Shown here: in pieces, positions 6,352 through 7,528 of the stretch
How the letters are laid out: every line of letters begins with the position of its first letter
How positions within the stretch are numbered: position 1 is the first letter of the stretch
NCBI GenBank assembly: GCA_964648045.1
Contig: CAZYNU010000039.1
Coordinates: 1-7,528 of the forward strand
Length of the DNA: 7,528 bases
Direction: 5' to 3'
DNA from: JAGOUB01 sp964648045
GTDB lineage: Bacteria > Patescibacteriota > Gracilibacteria > Peribacterales > Peribacteraceae
Made by a program: the position numbers and the translations under genes
The notes under the pieces: model-generated
What the model saw: the letters and a program-made list of their open reading frames with translations, nothing else
The model's database searches: none
What the model was told of the DNA's origin: nothing

Positions 6352-7086
6352 CTAGGCGGGGGCGGGCGACTCGAAGGGTAGATGCATCCTGCGGGCGGCA
6401 GAGAGCCAGAGGTCGTCAAGGCTGTAGTTATCCCAGAAGTGGCAGACGCGCACGCGATTGTAGCTGACCGTGAGTCCGACCCTGAGCCTGTCGGGGAGCG
6501 GTTCCGCACAGCGGCACCAGTCGTTCCGGAGGAGGTCGTTGCCGGTCTCTGCAAGGTGAACGAGCAGAGCCGTCGCGGCGATCGTGACTGGCGTGGGTTG
6601 CCACGCTTCATCAATCGTTTTTAGATGGTTAACCTGCTCGTTCCAGTTCCGGCGGTTCGAGTCGGGAACACGAAGGAGAACACGGTAGTAGCCGGGTTCC
6701 GCCTTCCACCCCTTGTCGTCATACCAGTTCTTGTCTTGCACCATGCGCTTCTGTCCGGCGGCGCTCTTGCGGAGTGTCGGCAGATCCCAGCCACCGTAGT
6801 AGATGACGACTTCACCATCTACAGCTTCGGGAACGGGATCGCTGCATTTGCAGGTGATGCCGAGGATGCGGCTCATCGCAGCAGCGTCGTACACGATGCC
6901 CGTAGCTTGCCGGATCGGTTCCGGCGCTCCGGGGAATGCAGCTACGATATGTTGTAGTTCGCTCGACTGTGCGTCGAGCATCTTCAGCCAGCGGTTGGGC
7001 GTGAGGCCCGCTTCCTGCAGCCTCTTGAGTCCGGTCGTGATCTTCTTCTGCGGCAGACTCGTAAGGTTCGTACTTTGCCTTGCCAT
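6352..7086 (-). CDS. Uncharacterised 244-residue protein, CPR-type family
   Basis: A soluble protein of 244 residues with no signal peptide or membrane helix. The N-terminus (about 8-50) is helical and basic (LTSLPQKKITTGLKRLQEAG). The central part (about 93-163) is Trp/Tyr-rich: VIYYGGWDLPTLRKSAAGQK, then a WYDDKGWK stretch, then GYYRVLLRVPDSNRRNWNEQ. The C-terminal part has an Ala-rich helix (168-183, IAATALLVHLAETGND), a DWCRCAEPLP motif (189-198) and a strand-rich end (VRVCHFWDNYSLDDLWLSAARR). From memory this resembles abundant, uncharacterised proteins in Patescibacteria with a late Cys-x-Cys or Cys-Arg motif, a YWD/FWD element and a final ARR/ARK. I could not verify that and give no function. 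ATG 7086 has a plausible ribosome site (AAAGGGG, 6 bases upstream). A structured leader, a promoter upstream and a terminator downstream make it a single-gene unit. Confidence 0.8.
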   Translation of the reverse strand: MARQSTNLTSLPQKKITTGLKRLQEAGLTPNRWLKMLDAQSSELQHIVAAFPGAPEPIRQATGIVYDAAAMSRILGITCKCSDPVPEAVDGEVVIYYGGWDLPTLRKSAAGQKRMVQDKNWYDDKGWKAEPGYYRVLLRVPDSNRRNWNEQVNHLKTIDEAWQPTPVTIAATALLVHLAETGNDLLRNDWCRCAEPLPDRLRVGLTVSYNRVRVCHFWDNYSLDDLWLSAARRMHLPFESPAPA

Positions 7087-7092
7087 GAAAAA

Positions 7093-7099
7093 CCCCTTT
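7093..7099 (-). promoter_or_regulatory. Ribosome binding site of the 244-residue protein gene
   Basis: AAAGGGG on the minus strand, 6 bases before ATG 7086. It is one of few plausible Shine-Dalgarno sites in the window and supports this start. It is adjacent to a CCCTTT/AAAGGG hairpin (7101-7114) whose arm could pair with it instead. Confidence 0.5.
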
Positions 7100-7100
7100 A

Positions 7101-7114
7101 CCCTTTCAAAAGGG
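7101..7114 (-). repeat. Small hairpin next to the ribosome binding site
   Basis: CCCTTT (7101-7106) and AAAGGG (7109-7114) are perfect complements separated by 2 bases. In the RNA this would be a 5-bp stem with a 4-base loop. Only one base (7100) separates it from the AAAGGGG ribosome site. One CCCTTT arm could alternatively cover the ribosome site, which would be a simple translational switch. That is inference. Confidence 0.4.
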
Positions 7115-7168
7115 CAATTAGTGATTACCGATGTACCGTCGGCTCGGGCTCTTCTGTGTTAGGAAATC

Positions 7169-7214
7169 GAGACAAGCGCCCTATGCACTGCTAAATACGC
7201 AGAGCGCTTGTCTC
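7169..7214 (-). repeat. Long hairpin in the leader of the 244-residue protein gene
   Basis: GAGACAAGCGC (7169-7179) and GCGCTTGTCTC (7204-7214) are a perfect 11-bp inverted repeat with a 24-base middle. Inside the middle, CTGC (7188-7191) and GCAG (7199-7202) can extend the structure with a 7-base loop. If transcription starts near 7245 on the minus strand, this hairpin lies in the 5' untranslated region, 82 bases before the ATG. Neither side has a strong T tract, so it is a poor intrinsic terminator. It does not match a riboswitch class I can recognise. Confidence 0.55.
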
Positions 7215-7249
7215 TTCTAAACCTTGACCGTTGTTTCAAAAGAATATTT

Positions 7250-7267
7250 ATATTATTTAAATAATAT
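7250..7267. repeat. 18-bp AT palindrome, operator-like
   Basis: ATATTATTTAAATAATAT is a perfect 18-bp palindrome centred between 7258 and 7259. It overlaps the -10 and most of the spacer of the minus-strand promoter at 7252-7279. A dimeric repressor bound here would block that promoter. AT-rich sequence yields such palindromes by chance more often than mixed sequence does. Confidence 0.45.
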
Positions 7268-7279
7268 TTTTATTGTCAA
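7252..7279 (-). promoter_or_regulatory. Sigma70-type promoter for the 244-residue protein gene
   Basis: On the minus strand a consensus TTGACA (7279-7274) is followed after 16 bases by AATAAT (7257-7252), a 5 of 6 match to TATAAT. The start of transcription would be near 7245, leaving a leader of about 160 bases before ATG 7086. A plus-strand pair, TTGACC (7224-7229) and TATATT (7249-7254), exists with a 19-base spacer but has no gene on that strand to serve. Confidence 0.55.
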
Positions 7280-7314
7280 TAAATCAGTTATTTATCGTTT
7301 ATGCTCAATAAACG
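7276..7314. repeat. Cluster of short direct and inverted repeats upstream of the promoter
   Basis: TCAATAAA occurs twice in direct orientation (7276-7283 and 7305-7312), 29 bases apart. Two inverted repeats overlap these copies: ATAAAT/ATTTAT (7279-7284 and 7290-7295, 5-base loop) and CGTTTAT/ATAAACG (7296-7302 and 7308-7314, 5-base loop). The first copy overlaps the -35 box. The layout suggests regulator binding sites. Low sequence complexity is the main alternative. Confidence 0.35.
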
Positions 7315-7347
7315 CATATTTCCATGTTGCTAGCAATTAGATTTGAA

Positions 7348-7375
7348 GGGCAAGCGGGTCTATTGACGCATGCCC
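7348..7375 (-). other. Hairpin just downstream of tRNA-Gln
   Basis: GGGCAAGCG (7348-7356) pairs with CGCATGCCC (7367-7375) with one A-A mismatch and a 10-base loop. On the minus strand it begins 5 bases after the encoded CCA end of the tRNA and is followed by TTCAAATCT, a weak T tract. It may end the tRNA transcript or guide 3' processing. Confidence 0.4.
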
Positions 7376-7379
7376 GTAA

Positions 7380-7454
<75 letters not shown>

Positions 7455-7456
7455 AG

Positions 7457-7468
7457 AGGCGCGCGCCT
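7457..7468. repeat. 12-bp GC palindrome at the tRNA transcription start
   Basis: AGGCGCGCGCCT is a perfect palindrome between the tRNA promoter -10 (7469-7474) and the mature tRNA 5' end (7454). It covers the predicted start of transcription. A GC-rich discriminator region is typical of stable-RNA promoters under growth-rate control. The palindrome could also be a protein site. Confidence 0.45.
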
Positions 7469-7498
7469 AGTGTATCAGGCTGCCTGGTGCTTCGTCAT
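7469..7498 (-). promoter_or_regulatory. Promoter of tRNA-Gln
   Basis: On the minus strand TGATACACT (7477-7469) is an extended -10 (TGn plus TACACT, 4 of 6 matches). ATGACG (7498-7493), a 4 of 6 match to TTGACA, lies 18 bases upstream. Transcription would begin near 7462, about 8 bases before the mature tRNA. Confidence 0.5.
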
Positions 7499-7528
7499 GG
7501 TCTCTTACTCGGCCTGTTGGACAAACTT

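Noticed and set aside
6249..6614. Minus-strand ORF overlapping the end of the 244-residue gene and the terminator.
   Set aside because: It is Ser/Pro/Arg-rich, crosses a strong terminator, and has no start signal. The overlapping gene has a better case.
7224..7254. Plus-strand promoter-like pair TTGACC and TATATT.
   Set aside because: The spacer is 19 bases and no plus-strand gene follows. It lies in AT-rich sequence where such matches are frequent.
7087..7379. CRISPR array or mobile-element ends in the AT-rich intergenic region.
   Set aside because: The repeats are short, irregular and not tandem with spacers, and no transposase or cas gene is present.

Overview
The window is bacterial, with compact genes and TGA, TAA and TAG all acting as stops. 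The gene set suggests a Candidate Phyla Radiation (Patescibacteria) genome, perhaps Peribacteria-like. It holds a lemA-htpX pair with no Shine-Dalgarno site between the genes, an exosortase-like protein, purF without other purine genes beside it, and a 244-residue protein resembling uncharacterised CPR proteins I recall. The taxonomic call is inference. No marker gene in the window settles it.

Plus strand, 1-3987: the tail of an upstream gene (1-36), an exosortase/archaeosortase-family membrane transpeptidase/protease (43-1101), lemA (1207-1767), htpX (1792-2781), and an AT-rich gene for a seven-helix membrane protein of unknown function (2794-3987). The last gene differs sharply in base composition from everything around it. 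It has its own perfect extended -10 box, placed so that its mRNA would be leaderless or nearly so.

Minus strand, 7454-3993 in reading order: tRNA-Gln(UUG) with an encoded CCA end, an AT-rich intergenic region full of inverted repeats with a good sigma70-type promoter, the 244-residue uncharacterised protein (7086-6352), tandem hairpins ending in a strong intrinsic terminator (6319-6265), purF (6188-4710), and a class I SAM-dependent methyltransferase (4658-3993). The methyltransferase converges on the AT-rich gene with only 5 bases between the stop codons.

Functionally, the left half is a membrane and cell-envelope block: surface-protein sorting (exosortase), a LemA membrane protein and the HtpX quality-control metalloprotease. 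PurF is the committed step of purine synthesis and the methyltransferase may be co-transcribed with it. The least explained parts are the AT-rich membrane-protein island, the structured leader and operator-like repeats before the 244-residue protein, and the four-segment hairpin array upstream of purF. I found no CRISPR array, transposase, integrase or recognisable defence system.
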